A stretch of 64,000 bases of DNA from Erythroxylum novogranatense (Eukaryota; Streptophyta; Magnoliopsida; Malpighiales; Erythroxylaceae), in the NCBI GenBank assembly GCA_029891385.1, contig CM057230.1, positions 55,221,414 to 55,285,413 on the forward strand, given 5' to 3'. This document shows positions 46,730 through 58,701 of this stretch, one piece after another. How positions within the stretch are numbered: the stretch's first letter is position 1; the number at the start of each line of letters is the position of its first letter. A model generated the notes under the pieces. It was not told where the DNA came from. It did not search any database and saw only the letters and a program-made list of their open reading frames with translations. The position numbers and the translations under genes are program-made.

Positions 46730-47800
46730 AGAATATAGTGGTTAAGAGTAGGATAGTTGTAGATTGTCTTTTGTTACTAGAAGACATATCGATAGGTGTA
46801 TTTCTACAAAAATTAAATGAAACTTCAACATTTAAGCGTGCTTTATAAAATGTCGATGCGAATTTGAGTCTTGACCTCACTGATGTAGTGTTTTATAAAG
46901 GGAATTTAGGAGTTCATTTGTGGTTATCTTCTTGAAATGGATGCTAAGCACCTTATGATACTTGATGACATTCATAACTTCTATGTACTCATTAGCACTA
47001 GTAAAGAAAAGTTTATTGATTTTATGGTACACGTTTTCAAATATTTAAAGACAAAAGTTCTTGATTTTATAGTACAAATTATGAAAAATTTAAGGACAAA
47101 AGTTTTGAGTCCCAATTTAGATACACTATTAATTCTAATGGATAGTTTAATTAGGGTTCATCGGGTGTACAAAGGTATCTATATGTTAGGAAACTCTAAG
47201 AGTTTGGAATTGAATTCAATAATGAGTTTTTGAATTTTTTTTGTAATACCTATATAAAAGATCACATGTAGTGCATCAAACTTGTACTTCAATTTAGTTT
47301 AAGGCAAGATAAAATTTAATTGTATAATCTAGTTATCGGTGGGTGGGCAAAATGTTGTAGAATTAATGAAATTAAGAGAATTGTTAAAGCAATGGTGGAA
47401 GCTGGTTTTAGTTCTAAATATTTGACTTTTTATCTTTTAAAGGAATAAAGAGATCTCATAGGATTGAACATAAAGCTTAGGTTTTCCAGAACATGAAGGA
47501 GATTGGCTATGTGTGAGACATTGATGTTTACAATGAAATAATTCATAATTTATTTATATTAGAAATTTTGATGAGTGTATGATGTATGATGATTGCGATC
47601 CAAACATTGAAACTTATACCAATCTAATTTTTTCTTTTATCAAATCCCGAAAGGTGGTTGACACATTATAAATGTTTGATGAAATGTTAAATCAGCGAAT
47701 AGCTTTGATAATAGAGACGATAAATTCTTTTATTGCCTATATGCATACTACAAATATGTGCATATATCTGAAAAGAAAACTCATCTATGCATGTGAAGTT
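46730..47800 (+). pseudogene. PPR protein gene fragment, decayed
   Basis: Plus-strand frames carry successive PPR helices with stops and shifts. About 47101-47210: LDTLLILMDSLIRVHRVYKGI. About 47330-47430: VIGGWAKCCRINEIKRIVKAM, then EAGFSSKYLTFY. About 47480-47560: NMKEIGYV, VYNEIIHNLF, then NFDECMMYDD. About 47595-47710: CDPNIETYTNLIFSFIKSRK, then FDEMLNQRI. About four to five repeats of the 35-residue type are traceable. Intact family members bind organelle RNA. The first recognisable part may begin near 46730. It sits wholly between the inverted repeat arms. Confidence 0.8.
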
Positions 47801-47989
47801 ACAGGTAGTGAAGGGCTTTAAAAGAAGTAGAAGATGAAGATGAGTAGCGAAACAAAGATGAAAACAAAGAACTTGAAACTAGATATTGAGAATAAAATAA
47901 TATTAAAAGAGAATAAGAAGTTAAGGAAAAGAGTTCTTCTTCTTCATAGAGAACCAAGCTATGTTACCTCAATAATAGATTAGAAATAC

Positions 47990-48272
47990 TATGAAGAAAC
48001 ATCAAGTAAATTGAAGAGAGTGTGAGAGAGAGAGGGAGGATTTTTTTATTTTTAGGTCCCACTTGCCACGCAAGGTACACATACGACAATGTGTCCATAA
48101 AAAATGTCAAATATATATATTTTTGTAACAAAAAGTTAAGTTAAGGTTCAAATTTAACCTTTGTGAAATGTCAAGGTTCCTTTTAACTGTCTTAAAATGT
48201 TTAGGTCTAAATTGAATTTTAGTGAAAATACTAGGGTCCAATTTGACCGTTTTGTTCCAAATTTTAACTTAG
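47990..48272 (-). repeat. Right arm of the long inverted repeat
   Basis: Reverse-complement relative of 46345-46630, starting at its inner end with a purine tract (gagagagagaggg). Confidence 0.65.
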
Positions 48273-48300
48273 ACTATAACATTTTACAACATACAAAAAG

Positions 48301-48821
48301 ACCATAACATTTCTAAAAACACTTAAAATAGCCTTTCATTTAGTAAAACTGTTAAGTTTCCATCAAATACCTTGACATAAATTTTTGAAAAATTTTTAAG
48401 GCCCACCTTAACCACATCAAGCGCTAATATAAACCCTAAAATTAAAACATAAATTAATTTATAGATTAAGGTAATAAAATCCTAATATATAAGTTTCCTC
48501 TTGTCTCTAGTGTGATAGTAGATATCACTCTCTTTTTCTCTAGTTATTTTCATAAATAAATGTATCTATTTTGCATGTATCAGATATGTATATTTTAACA
48601 AAAAGCTTATTAATATACAAATAAATGATGAAAACTGCATTTAAATGGAAAGGAAGAGGACCAAGAACTTAGAGACATATAATTGATTCCAGAATTGGTT
48701 TTCTTGGGTTAATAAGGTATCCAACTTTATCTTCTCCCTTCCAATTTAAAATAAAATAAATATATTTAACTATTTCATTCAATATAAGTGTTTCTATTCG
48801 ACCCAATTCTTGGGCTATACT
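48301..48821. other. AT-rich spacer
   Basis: No ORF, no repeat partner recognised. Its last five bases, ATACT, are the TSD of solo LTR G. Confidence 0.5.
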
Positions 48822-50647
48822 TGTAACACCCCACTCCCATCATGACCCGAACCCGACATCGATGGTGATATCCGAGTCCGTGCCCTGTGAAGGTGGCGTG
48901 CTACATCACTTAGTCAAAGCTCAGTATAAATTTTTTTTGAAACACAAACATACTCTATGCGGAAATCAACTAACATACACAATCATCAGTAAGTACAATG
49001 ACCACGGGGGCCCTTTTCATAAATACAAATTATTTCAATCCGTTGACTTTACAAATTAACCTAATCATTAATACAAACATTCAGAAAATACAATTTTATC
49101 AGATACTAATGCAGACGTGAACTGATCCCGATCTCTTCTCTCACTCACATGTCGTTGCTATACTCCCGTTGCCTAACGGGGTATTCTTCTGGGTCCTGAA
49201 AAATAATTACAAATTTTGGGTGAGTTTTGTGAACTCAGTGAGTGACCATCATCGATGGTTCACCCAGTCACATAACACAATTTGCATACATCTAACTTTA
49301 TTTCATAATGCACATTCAAAATATTTCACATTCACACATCTACAGAATTCCACATTCATATTTTTTCATATTTGATACATGCATATGAGAGTCACTTTCC
49401 ATTAATTATCTTGCTGTGACCGATGGCCTAAACTATCCCTTGTAGGGCTCATTAATAACTGTTCCTTATCCGTTGGTGGATACAGGGCTCATTAAACATT
49501 GAGCCTGAGGCTTTGAATCACTTATGAGCTCGAAGCTCACTCTCACTCGTTGAGCTTAAAGCTCTGATCGGTGGCGACTCTGGTCACAAAAACTATTATA
49601 TTTCATGCGACACTCAAGCATATAATAGTTATTTCATAATTTCACATTCAGAAGTACCACATGATTGTTATCACATAAGTATAAGACATTTTGCCTTTCA
49701 CTCAATCAAATAGATCAAATCAAATGCATATGAAATGCGTATGTGACCATTTTCTAATTTATTACGATATTGTGATCGAGCGCCTAAACTGTCCCAATAT
49801 GGGCGCATTAATCGTTGAGTCTGAGGCTCTGAATCACTGTGGGCTCGAGGACCAAATACATTGAGCTTATAGCTCTCGGTGGCTGCTCCGGTCACAACTG
49901 TCATTAACTGATCATGCATTCATGCATGGAATGCACCTATCATAATGAAGCAATATATATGTCACAATCAACACATATGTCACAAATTATCACATCTCAA
50001 GCAAGTAGTTCAGAATTCACATACAAGTCGCACTTCTATGTCAAAGATCCCCAATACATCGGACCTTCTGTCCAGAATCCACAATCAGAACACAATCCCG
50101 CCATTATTCACCACAGAATTATAAGCAAATAATAATTGAGGAACCATCTAGGTCACTCACCAATAGCTTCCGAGCTAATGCCTGGAAGTCTCGGCAACGT
50201 CTGTGGGTTGACGTTCCAAATGCGCCTCTATAACAGTCAAAATATACAAACATTACCAAATGTACAATCAGAAATATTTAATAATGCACATGTAGCAATT
50301 AAAATGTGTACAATGCATGTTCGTAACATTCCTGACACTATTCCAAAATTTTCCATCACAAAATTTTCCTCTAAATTTTAGAAACTCATTGACACCAAAA
50401 TCACTCAATTCGGACCTCTATAGGTCTAATTATTGATAAAACACAGATCAGAAAAATAATTACCCGATCCCCATACTTCGACCTAATCAATCCACATCAA
50501 TTTCATCTTTAAAATTTTCTAATTTCACATAGAAATGAAATTAACTATTTCACGAATCTGATGCCTCGAGAATCAGGTCAATCGGATGTCGGATGAAAAA
50601 GTTATTCACGAAAGAAGGAAATTGGCCCAAAATAATTAACATAAATC

Positions 50648-52061
50648 TGTTGGATCGCGTACGGTCCAAGTATTCAAAATACGCTGCGGAAAAGACCATA
50701 CAAGAATATCACGTATAATCGAAAACACGAAGGATTAACGAAAATACCGTATTTTCATGAATGAATTGCTTCTTTTCGGATTCCAAGACACTGCAAATCG
50801 CTAATGTCCTCTACCAGTATCCACACGAGCATGCACAATCCGGGCTGCGGCTGTAGTGTGCTAGCACGTTCTGAAAACACTTTCTAAACGTCGCATGATC
50901 GTTCTCTTGGATGGCGGCTAGGGTTTCGTCTTTTTTTCCTTAACCTAATGAGACCTAAGTTTCTCTATTTATAGAGAAACCCTAATCTCATTTAGGCCCT
51001 ATTAAGTTTCGGCCCATTATATCATATATAATAAAAGCCCGACAACTTAATTAAATCTAGCCCAATAAATATATCTAAATATATTTATTCAACGCCTAAT
51101 AAATTAGGCCCAAGAGAATAAGCCCAGATCACATCACTCTTTGTGTGCGACCCTGTAGGCTCATTTGATGTTGGCAATGGGCTTGATTACACTTCAAGGC
51201 CCATAAGTCATAAGTGGCCTCTAGCAAGACATTATGACTACCCAAATCAAATGAGGATCGATAATCCGATTTAACTCAGAATTATGGTTATAGGCTCATC
51301 CTTTGTAACACGATATCAAGATTAATCACAAGGCATGGTACATGTCAACCTTTGATTAATCATAGTTTCTTGATCCCAAGTTGACTGAGTATAACAAATG
51401 ACATTGATGACTCTTCATCAATTCATTTGAGCACGGCCATGCATTTCTTCATCACACTTGTCAAGAGGTCCAAATGATATCTCTCTCATTTAAGAGAGGT
51501 ACAAATCCCATCTACGCTCATTCACATCCTCCAAGATGATTCATTTAGTGTCCAACATAAGACTTTTGTTATTCGGTTAAAATAACTTAGTCTAATATCA
51601 AAACACTAAATTTCTCATGTAGGGAACCATGATGACTTCAGGTCAAAGGACTAAAGTCAAACCATATAAAGAATCACTAATGACATGAAACCATGTAGTA
51701 TTCTTTATGTGGTTCGGTCCAATATATGTTCTCTAACATATATCTATGTTTCTGATTTGATATCTCATATCCATGATCAGTAAAACGTGATCATCAATCA
51801 GAATACATACTAGTCTTAATTCATTATTGTTCCACCAATAATGATCGACTAGGGACAGTCTAGAATAGTATTATAACGCTTATGGTTTTACTATCAAGTC
51901 ACATACTTGATGACATAAGTCTAATACCATTCATGGAATGTAAATCACATTACACGAAATACATGCATATATGAAGGAATACCTCATAATATATTAATAA
52001 CAAGTCATAATGTTAATACATGAATCACAAATATCCATTGGCCTAGGGCACACTACTAACA
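50648..52061 (-). repeat. Element F 3' LTR
   Basis: 1414 bases from tgttggatcgcgtacgg to cacactactaaca. It carries a palindromic TATA region at 50960-50979 (TTTCTCTATTTATAGAGAAA; minus-strand TATA box CTATAAATAG). Confidence 0.95.
50960..50979 (-). promoter_or_regulatory. TATA box of element F LTR, within a palindrome
   Basis: The minus-strand CTATAAATAG lies in a 9-bp inverted repeat with TTTCTCTAT arms. The same stretch is at 57606-57625. Confidence 0.6.
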
Positions 52062-52072
52062 ATCTCCCACTT
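52062..52072 (-). other. Polypurine tract of element F
   Basis: The minus strand reads AAGTGGGAGAT directly before the LTR, the usual copia form. Confidence 0.9.
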
Positions 52073-52081
52073 ACACTAGGC

Positions 52082-52375
52082 CTAATCGGTCAGATATCTA
52101 ATACCCATAAACCTCGTATGACTCTCATGTTTAGGCTGTGGAAGAGGCTTAGTAAGTGGATCGACAATGTTGTCATCTGTGCCCACTTTGCATATCTTCA
52201 CGCCTCCTCTCCCACCGATCTCTAATCGATGGAAACGCTCGAGTATGTGTTTGGATCTATGATGCGAGCTTGGTTCCTTAGCCTGTGATATAGCCCCATT
52301 ATTATCACAATAAAGGTCTATAGGACTTGTAATGCTAGGAACAACTCCAAGTTCAGTAATGAACTTCCGATCCAT
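52082..52375 (-). pseudogene. Element F RNase H C-terminal part
   Basis: Readable: LYCDNNGAISQAKEP, HHRSKHILERFHRL, KICKVGTDDNIVDPLTKPL and the closing FMGIRYL. It degrades the RNA strand of the RNA:DNA hybrid. The link to RT (52376-52879) is present but broken, with recognisable SYSLSITSRYQS and IPYASAIGSIMYA remnants. Confidence 0.9.
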
Positions 52376-52879
52376 CTGACTTCCTTAGTGCATCCGATGC
52401 AAAGAATGTACTCGACTTCAGGTTGTAGAATCAAGCAATGTCTTGCTTTGAACTTTTCCACTCACCGCACCTCCATTCAAACAACAAAAAAACCTGATTG
52501 CAATCTAAAATCATCTATGTCGACTTAAAACCAAAGATCGTGTAACCATTTACAACGAGCTCTCCTTCAAGTCCTCCATAGACTAGAACCTATCCTTAGT
52601 TCTTCTCAAGTACTTAAGGATATTCTTAATCGCTATCCAAAGGACTCTCACCATAATTAGATTGGTATCTACTTGTTATACTCAAAGAATATGAGACATC
52701 TGGTCGAGTACATAACATGGCATACATGATAGATCCAATTGCAGATGCATATGGAATCTTACTCATGCGCCAAGCTCTTTACCAAGTAGGACAATCCTTC
52801 TTAGAAAGCTTGATTCCATGTGACATAGGCAAGAATCCTCTCTGGAATCTTGCATCTTCGAATCTTTTCAAGATCTTAT

Positions 52880-53518
52880 CTATGTATGTACTCGACTTAG
52901 GCCTATAAGCTTTCTTGATCTATCTCTATAGATCTTAATGCCTAAAACATAGGCAGCCTCACCTAAGTCTTTCATTGAGAAACGCTTCCTTAACCAAATC
53001 TTGACACTCTGTAAGGTCGGAATATCGCTTCCAATGAGCAATATATCATCAACATATAAAGCTAAAAGATAACAGACTCCCACTAACCTTTTGTAAACAC
53101 AAGGTTCATCTTCATTCTTGATGAATCCAAACTCTTTGACAACTTCATCAAAACGAAGATTCCAGCTTCTTGATGCTTGCTTCAATCCATAAATGGATCT
53201 TTGAAGCTTGCACACCTTTCTCGAATTCTTAGGATGGACAAAACCCTCAGGTTGTATCATATATACATCCTCAAGTAAGTTTCCATTAAGGAAAGCCGTT
53301 TTGACATCCATTTGCCATGTCTCATAATCGTAGTATGCAACTATGGCAATAAGAATTCTAATAGATTTGATCATGACCACTGGAGAAAATGTCTCATCAT
53401 AATCAATTCCATGAAATTGTCGATAACCTTTAGCAACAAGTCTTGCTTTATAAGTGTGCACATTTCCATCCATGTCGAAGTTTCTTTTGAAAACCCATTT
53501 GCATCCAATGGTCTTCAA
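52880..53518 (-). pseudogene. Element F reverse transcriptase
   Basis: 213-codon copia RT: CKWVFKRNFDMDGNVHTYKA, ARLVAKGYRQ, DYDETFSPV, WQMDVKTAFLNGNL, VCKLQRSIYGLKQASRSWN and the catalytic LYVDDILLIG, then LGEAAYVLGI. The catalytic Asp pair is intact and the frame is unbroken, making this the best-preserved domain of the element. Confidence 0.93.
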
Positions 53519-53768
53519 GCCATCGACGGATCAATCAAAGTCCAAACTTGATTGTCATACATGGATTGCATCTCGCTTTCATGGCCTCTAACCATTTAGC
53601 GATTCTAGACTTTCCATAGCTTCTTGATAGGTTGTGGGCTCATTATGATCGATGAGCATCACATTATCATCATCGATGTGAAATCCATATCTCTCGGCTC
53701 ATGACAAATCCTATCGATATATCGTAGGCCTTGTGTTGTTGAAGGTCGCTCATCAACGACTTATGAGC

Positions 53769-54600
53769 TCACTTCAATCTACTTTTCGTGCTCAATGTCA
53801 TTTTGTGAAACTTGAATTTCTTCAAGTTGTACTTTACTCCATTGTTTCCTTTGGAAACAAATTCTTCTCTAAGAAGAAACCATTTCGAGCAACAAACACT
53901 TTGTTCTCTCTGGGATGTAAAAGTAATATCCTTTAGTTTCCTTAGATATCCCACAAAATAACATTTTCAGATTTGGGTGCCAACTTGTCAGCAATTGGAT
54001 GCTTCACATAAGCCTCACAACCCCAAATCTTTAGAAAAGATAAATTGGGACGCTTCATCCATATCTCATAAGGTGTCTTTTCTACACCTTTGAAGGAATA
54101 CGGTTCAATATGAATGTCATGCGGTTTCTAAAGCATAGCCCCGTATATTTTGAAGATCATTTGACTCATCATTGATCGAACCATATCTAATAGAGTTCGA
54201 TTTCTCCTTTCGTAAACACCATTCCATTGAGGAGTTCTCGAGGAGTCAATTGTGAAACAATTCCACAATCCTTAAGATAATCATCAAACTCTGGCATAGA
54301 TATTCACCTCCTCGATCACATCAAGGATTTTAATATTCTTGCCAAGTTGATTTTGTACTTGTTCTTATACTCTTTGAACTTTTCAAAAGATTCAGATTTA
54401 TACTTCATTAAATAGACATACCCATATCTATCAAGTCATATGTAAAAGTAATGAAATACAAATAACCTCCTCTCACGATATGCTAAAAGGACCGCATACA
54501 TCGGTATGTATAAGGCCCAATAGCTCATTGGCCCTTTCCCTTTACTCGTGAAGGGGCCTTTGTCATCTTACCCAAGAAACAAGAATCACATGTCTCAAAA
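53769..54600 (-). pseudogene. Element F integrase fragments
   Basis: From high to low: ETCDSCFLGKMTKAP (zinc-finger end, about 54555-54600), RGGYLYFITF, then YSFKGVEKTPYEIW and LKIWGCEAYVKHP (about 54000-54110), then ENKVFVA-type C-terminal sequence and FLREEFVSKG (53769-53900). Multiple frameshifts; catalytic residues not securely aligned. Confidence 0.82.
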
Positions 54601-54724
54601 GATTCAAAAGAATCAATGAATCCATCTTGATGGAGTTTTGAAATGCGTTTTTCGTTTACATGACCTAAACGACAATGCCAGAGATAGGTTAGGTTCAAAT
54701 CGTTAGATTTAAACTTCTTGGTAT

Positions 54725-55100
54725 TTATGTTATAGATGGGCTCATTTGTAACAAACTCAAAGTCTCAGAGTATAAATGCCATTTAATTGACGCAATGCCA
54801 TATAAAATGTCATTCTTATAAATAGAAATACTTCTATTCTCAATAGAAAATTTAAATCCATCATTCTCTAAACAAGCAAAAGAAATAATGTTCCTACTCA
54901 TAAGAGGTACATAATAACAATTCTTGGGTTCCAAAATGAGCCCAGAGGGCAAAATAAGATCATACGTCCCCACGGATAAAGCAAAGCAACTCTTGCTCCA
55001 TTTCCCACGCAGTCGATCTCACCAGACATCAATCTTCTAGTCCTTCTTAGACTCGCACATTAGTACAAATGTGAGTTGCAGCTCTGTATCTAACACCCAA
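54725..55100 (-). pseudogene. Element F protease and pre-integrase fragments
   Basis: 54725-54973 reads VGTYDLILPSGLILEPKNC, YVPLMSRNIIS and FKFSIENRSISIY, the region between copia protease and integrase. Just upstream (about 54975-55100) SWVLDT marks the protease start, but the frame breaks at the active site and the following Gly is lost. Confidence 0.82.
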
Positions 55101-55139
55101 GATGCGAAGGAGTAAAATTGATTTCTATAACAAACGCAT

Positions 55140-55977
55140 CAAGAAGTAGTCGCACTATTCTTTTTCTCTTTCAGCTCTTCCAAATAGAGTTTGCAGCCCT
55201 TTTCCAATGACCGTGTTCATTGCAATGAAAGCAAACTCCTCCTTGGGTGCCTTAGTCTTCGCTTAGGCTTGGGCTTGGCCTCGACTTGGGTACTTTACCT
55301 TTGTCTTTTGATGTGCCCTTCTTCTTGAAAGCTTTTCCTTTTGAACCACAAGAACTTCATTGGTGGTCTTAATCTTTCCCTTTAAGTTCTCTTTCAGAGC
55401 TTTCAGCATCCCATGCAATTCGTCAATGGACTTCTATATTATGCATGTTGTAGAAGAGAATGAACTGATCATATTCATCACCAAAGATGCTAGAATAAGA
55501 TCAGTTTCAATTCTTGACTAACAGTGCACCTAATTTCTCAAGATGATGAATGTAACTCTTCATCTTGAGAACATGAGCACTCACTAAAAGTGCCAGAGTC
55601 ATCTTGCATGAATTCAATGCCTTAGTGGTTCTAAACCTCTCTTGGCGTGCTTGCTCTTGAAACATAGTTTTCAGTTGAGCAAGCATGTCATAGGCCTCCA
55701 TTTCCTCTAAATCCTTCTGAAGGTCAGAGATCATGGCGCCTAACATAAGGCATGACACATCCGTAGAGTCATTGATATGCTTCATGTAAGCATCCTTTTG
55801 AGCCTTAGGTGCATTTGCCGGTGGTTCCTCAGGGATGGGCTCTTCTAAGACATAAAGTTTTCTTTCTTGCTTGAGAACAATTCTCAAGTTCCTATACCAA
55901 TCTAGGAAATTTGTTCCACTAAGCTTTTCTTTCTCTAAGATAGATCGCATAGAAAGGTTTGTGGATGGAGTAGCCAT
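55140..55977 (-). pseudogene. Element F copia gag
   Basis: The intact part, 55507-55977, runs from ATG for 156 codons: MRSILEKEKLSGTNFLDWYR, KDAYMKHINDS, MLAQLKTMFQEQARQERF and MKSYIHHLEKLGALL, the copia UBN2-type capsid. After a stop, fragments continue to a zinc-knuckle start CFHCNEHGHWKRA near 55200, frameshifted before its last Cys. It is similar in layout to the gag of element E but clearly diverged. Confidence 0.88.
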
Positions 55978-57279
55978 AATCTACAAAAATTATGCAACAA
56001 GGGTCAACATTCATATATTATGAGGTATTAGCTCCCACTCAAATAAATAACCCTCAATTGAAAAATGAGAGAAACAAGATCCATATTTCATTAAGTCCTA
56101 AGAAAGCTTTGGCTTAACACTCAAAACTTAGTTATTTAGGTAGAAAACTCTTTTTTCAATTACATCACATGTAACTCTTGATGGGCTTATGTTAAAATAC
56201 ATCTTATGTACTGCATGTATGTAAAAACCCAATCTTATGCCCTAATCCCAAAATCGTTTTGATAGCTTAGTCAAGTTTAACCATACTTTACCTATGAATA
56301 GCACCATTATTCAAATGTCTTCCCTAGATGATCCCTACATGCCTTGCTTTGGCAAAAACCCACATAAGGATAAGCTAGAGATAAACATTGGTAAAGATTT
56401 ATGGAAGGCATATAAACTTGAAATTATGAAGAGGGTCGTTCTTAGTACATTATGAAGGCTACTAATCCTATTAGTAAGGGTGTTTGTACTATGCTATTTC
56501 TAATCCTATATCACAACATAATTGAGTATATATATATTAGAAGTATAGAATAGTAACTTACACATGAATATAAATATTCAAAAATATAAATAAACACATG
56601 TAACATCACCCGTAATATATAACACATAACAAATAAACAAGCGTAGGAAAATCGCCTCATTGGCTTGTCAATGATCGAAAAGATTATAGTCGATCGTCGA
56701 TTGTGCTACCGATCGAACCAATTTCAATCATTGAACAAACATTTTCACCAAAAATCATCTCCGCCCTCCAACCAAATCCAATCGAACACTTCAGTCGATC
56801 GAAGAGATGTTAGTCGATCGAACCATTATCACGATCGAACGAACGTTTTTGAACGCCATCTCCGCTCTCCAACCAATGACCGAACACTTCTAGTCATCGG
56901 AAGAGATGCTAGTCGATTGGAGTATTCTTGTCCAACATGAATACTTGCGGTTTCTCATTCCAGATCCATGTCTTACATAGTGGAAACCCTAGCAGCCACC
57001 ACCTGTCGGTCAAACGCTTCATGCTTATCATATATTCTCATCAGTACCAAGATAATCAACAGATCCGAAAAGAACATGCATGAAATAAAAACACTTTCAT
57101 ATCACGCAACCAAAACCGTGAGCACATGTAATCAAAACATGCATATTTTTATCTCTACAGAATCCAAATCCGTAAACACATGTAATCCAAACATGTATAT
57201 ATTTTTGATTATACATAAGCTAAAATCGTGAACACATGTAATCAAAAACACGTATATTAACGATTTTACAGAAGAACCT
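55978..57279 (-). other. Element F leader with CGATCG palindromes and a triplicated unit
   Basis: A 1.3 kb untranslated leader. CGATCG occurs at 56691, 56710, 56796, 56815 and 56832, within a unit (ctccaaccaa, cgaacactt, gaagagatg, tagtcgat words) repeated at about 56766-56820 and 56867-56919. A unit of 54-56 bases with acacatgtaatc occurs three times just before the primer site (starts 57117, 57171 and 57227). No ORF accepted. Confidence 0.82.
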
Positions 57280-57292
57280 GGCTCTGATACCA
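57280..57292 (-). other. Primer-binding site of element F (tRNA-Met type)
   Basis: The minus strand reads TGGTATCAGAGCC, one base after the 5' LTR. Confidence 0.93.
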
Positions 57293-57293
57293 C

Positions 57294-58701
57294 TGTTGGA
57301 TTGCGTACGGTCCAAGTATTCAAAATACGCTACGGAAAAGACCATACAAGAACATCACGTATAATCGAAAACACGAAGGATTAACGAAAATACCTTATTT
57401 TCGTGAATGGATTGCTTCTTTTCGGATTCCAAGACACTGCAAATCGCTAATGTCCTCTACCGGTATCCACACGAGCATGCACAATCTGGGCTGCGGCTGT
57501 AGTGTGCTAGCGCGTTCTGAAAACACTTTCTAAACGTCGCACGATCGTTCTCTTGGATAGCAGCTAGGGTTTCGTCTTTTCTTCCTTAACCTAATGAGAC
57601 CTAAGTTTCTCTATTTATAGAGAAACCCTAATCTCATTTAGGCCCTATTAAGTTTCGGCCCATTATATCATATATAATAAAAGCCCGACAACTTAATTAA
57701 ATCTAGCCCAATAAATATATCTAAATATATTTATTCAACACCTAATAAATTAGGCCCAAGAGAATAAGCCCAGATCACATCACTCTTTGTGTGCGACCAC
57801 AGAGGCTCATTTGATGTTGGCAATGGGCTTGATTACACTTCAGGCCCATAAGTCATAAGTGGCCTCTAGCAAGACATTATGACTACCCAAATCAAATGAG
57901 GATCGATAATCCGATTTAACTCAGAATTATGGTTATAGGCTCACCCTTTGTAACACGATATCAAGATTAATCACAAGGCATGGTACATGTCAACCTTTAA
58001 TTAATCATAGTTTCTTGATCCCCAAGTTGATCGAGTATAACAAATGACATTGATGACTCTTCATCAATTCATTTGAGCACGGCCATGCATTTCTTCACCA
58101 CACTTGTCAAGAGGCCCAAATGATATCTCTCTCATTTAAGAGAGGTACAAATCCCATCTACGCTATTCACATCCTCCGCATGATTCATTTAGTGTCCAAC
58201 ATAAGACTATTTGTTATTTGGTTAAAATAACTTAGTCTAATATCAAAACACTAAATTCCTCATGTAGGAACCATGATGACTTCAGTCAAAGGACTAAAGT
58301 CAAACCATATAAAGAATCACTAATGACATGAAACCATGTAGTATTCTTTATGTGGGTCGGTCCAATATATGTTCTCTAACATATATCTATGTTTCGATTT
58401 GATATCTCATATCCATGATCAAGAAACGTGATCATCAATCGAACACATACTAGTCTTAATTCATTATTGTTCCACCAATAATGATCGACCAGGGACAGTC
58501 TAGAATAGTATTATAATGCTTATGGTTTTACTATCAAGTCACATACTTGATGACATAAGTCTAATACCATTCATGGAATGTAAATCACATTACACGAAAT
58601 ACATGCATATATGAAGGAATACCTCATAATATATTATTAACAAGTCATAATGTTAATACATGAATCACAAATATCCATTGGCCTAGGGCACACTACTAAC
58701 A
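57294..58701 (-). repeat. Element F 5' LTR
   Basis: 1408 bases, same ends as 50648-52061; small indels explain the length difference. Confidence 0.95.

Larger units (their letters stand above)
46320..48300 (+). mobile_element. Pack-MULE candidate: long inverted repeats around a PPR fragment
   Basis: Bases about 46345-46630 and the reverse complement of about 47990-48272 are homologous over some 280 bases. In order they share taagctaaaattt against taagttaaaattt, aaaccctaatattttc against ggaccctagtattttc, tttaaacctaa against tttagacctaa, a tatgt-tacc word, and gacctaaaaaataaaaaatc against gacctaaaaataaaaaaatc, then pyrimidine-rich tracts. A PPR gene fragment fills the space between. No transposase and no clear 9-bp TSD were found, so assignment to Mutator-like elements is inference from arm length and cargo. 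Confidence 0.6.
50648..58701 (-). mobile_element. Element F: Ty1/copia element, minus strand, complete ends, decayed coding
   Basis: LTRs 50648-52061 and 57294-58701, tRNA-Met primer site, polypurine tract and perfect TSD AAATC (50643-50647 and 58702-58706). Coding order from high to low coordinate is gag, protease, pre-integrase, integrase, RT, RNase H, the copia order. Stops and frameshifts throughout. A hand count of the first 125 LTR bases shows 6 differences. It sits in solo LTR G. Confidence 0.95.

Noticed and set aside
46300..48320. A specific 9-bp TSD for the Pack-MULE candidate
   Set aside because: The outer arm ends are too diverged to place, and no matching 9-mer was found by eye at the likely ends.
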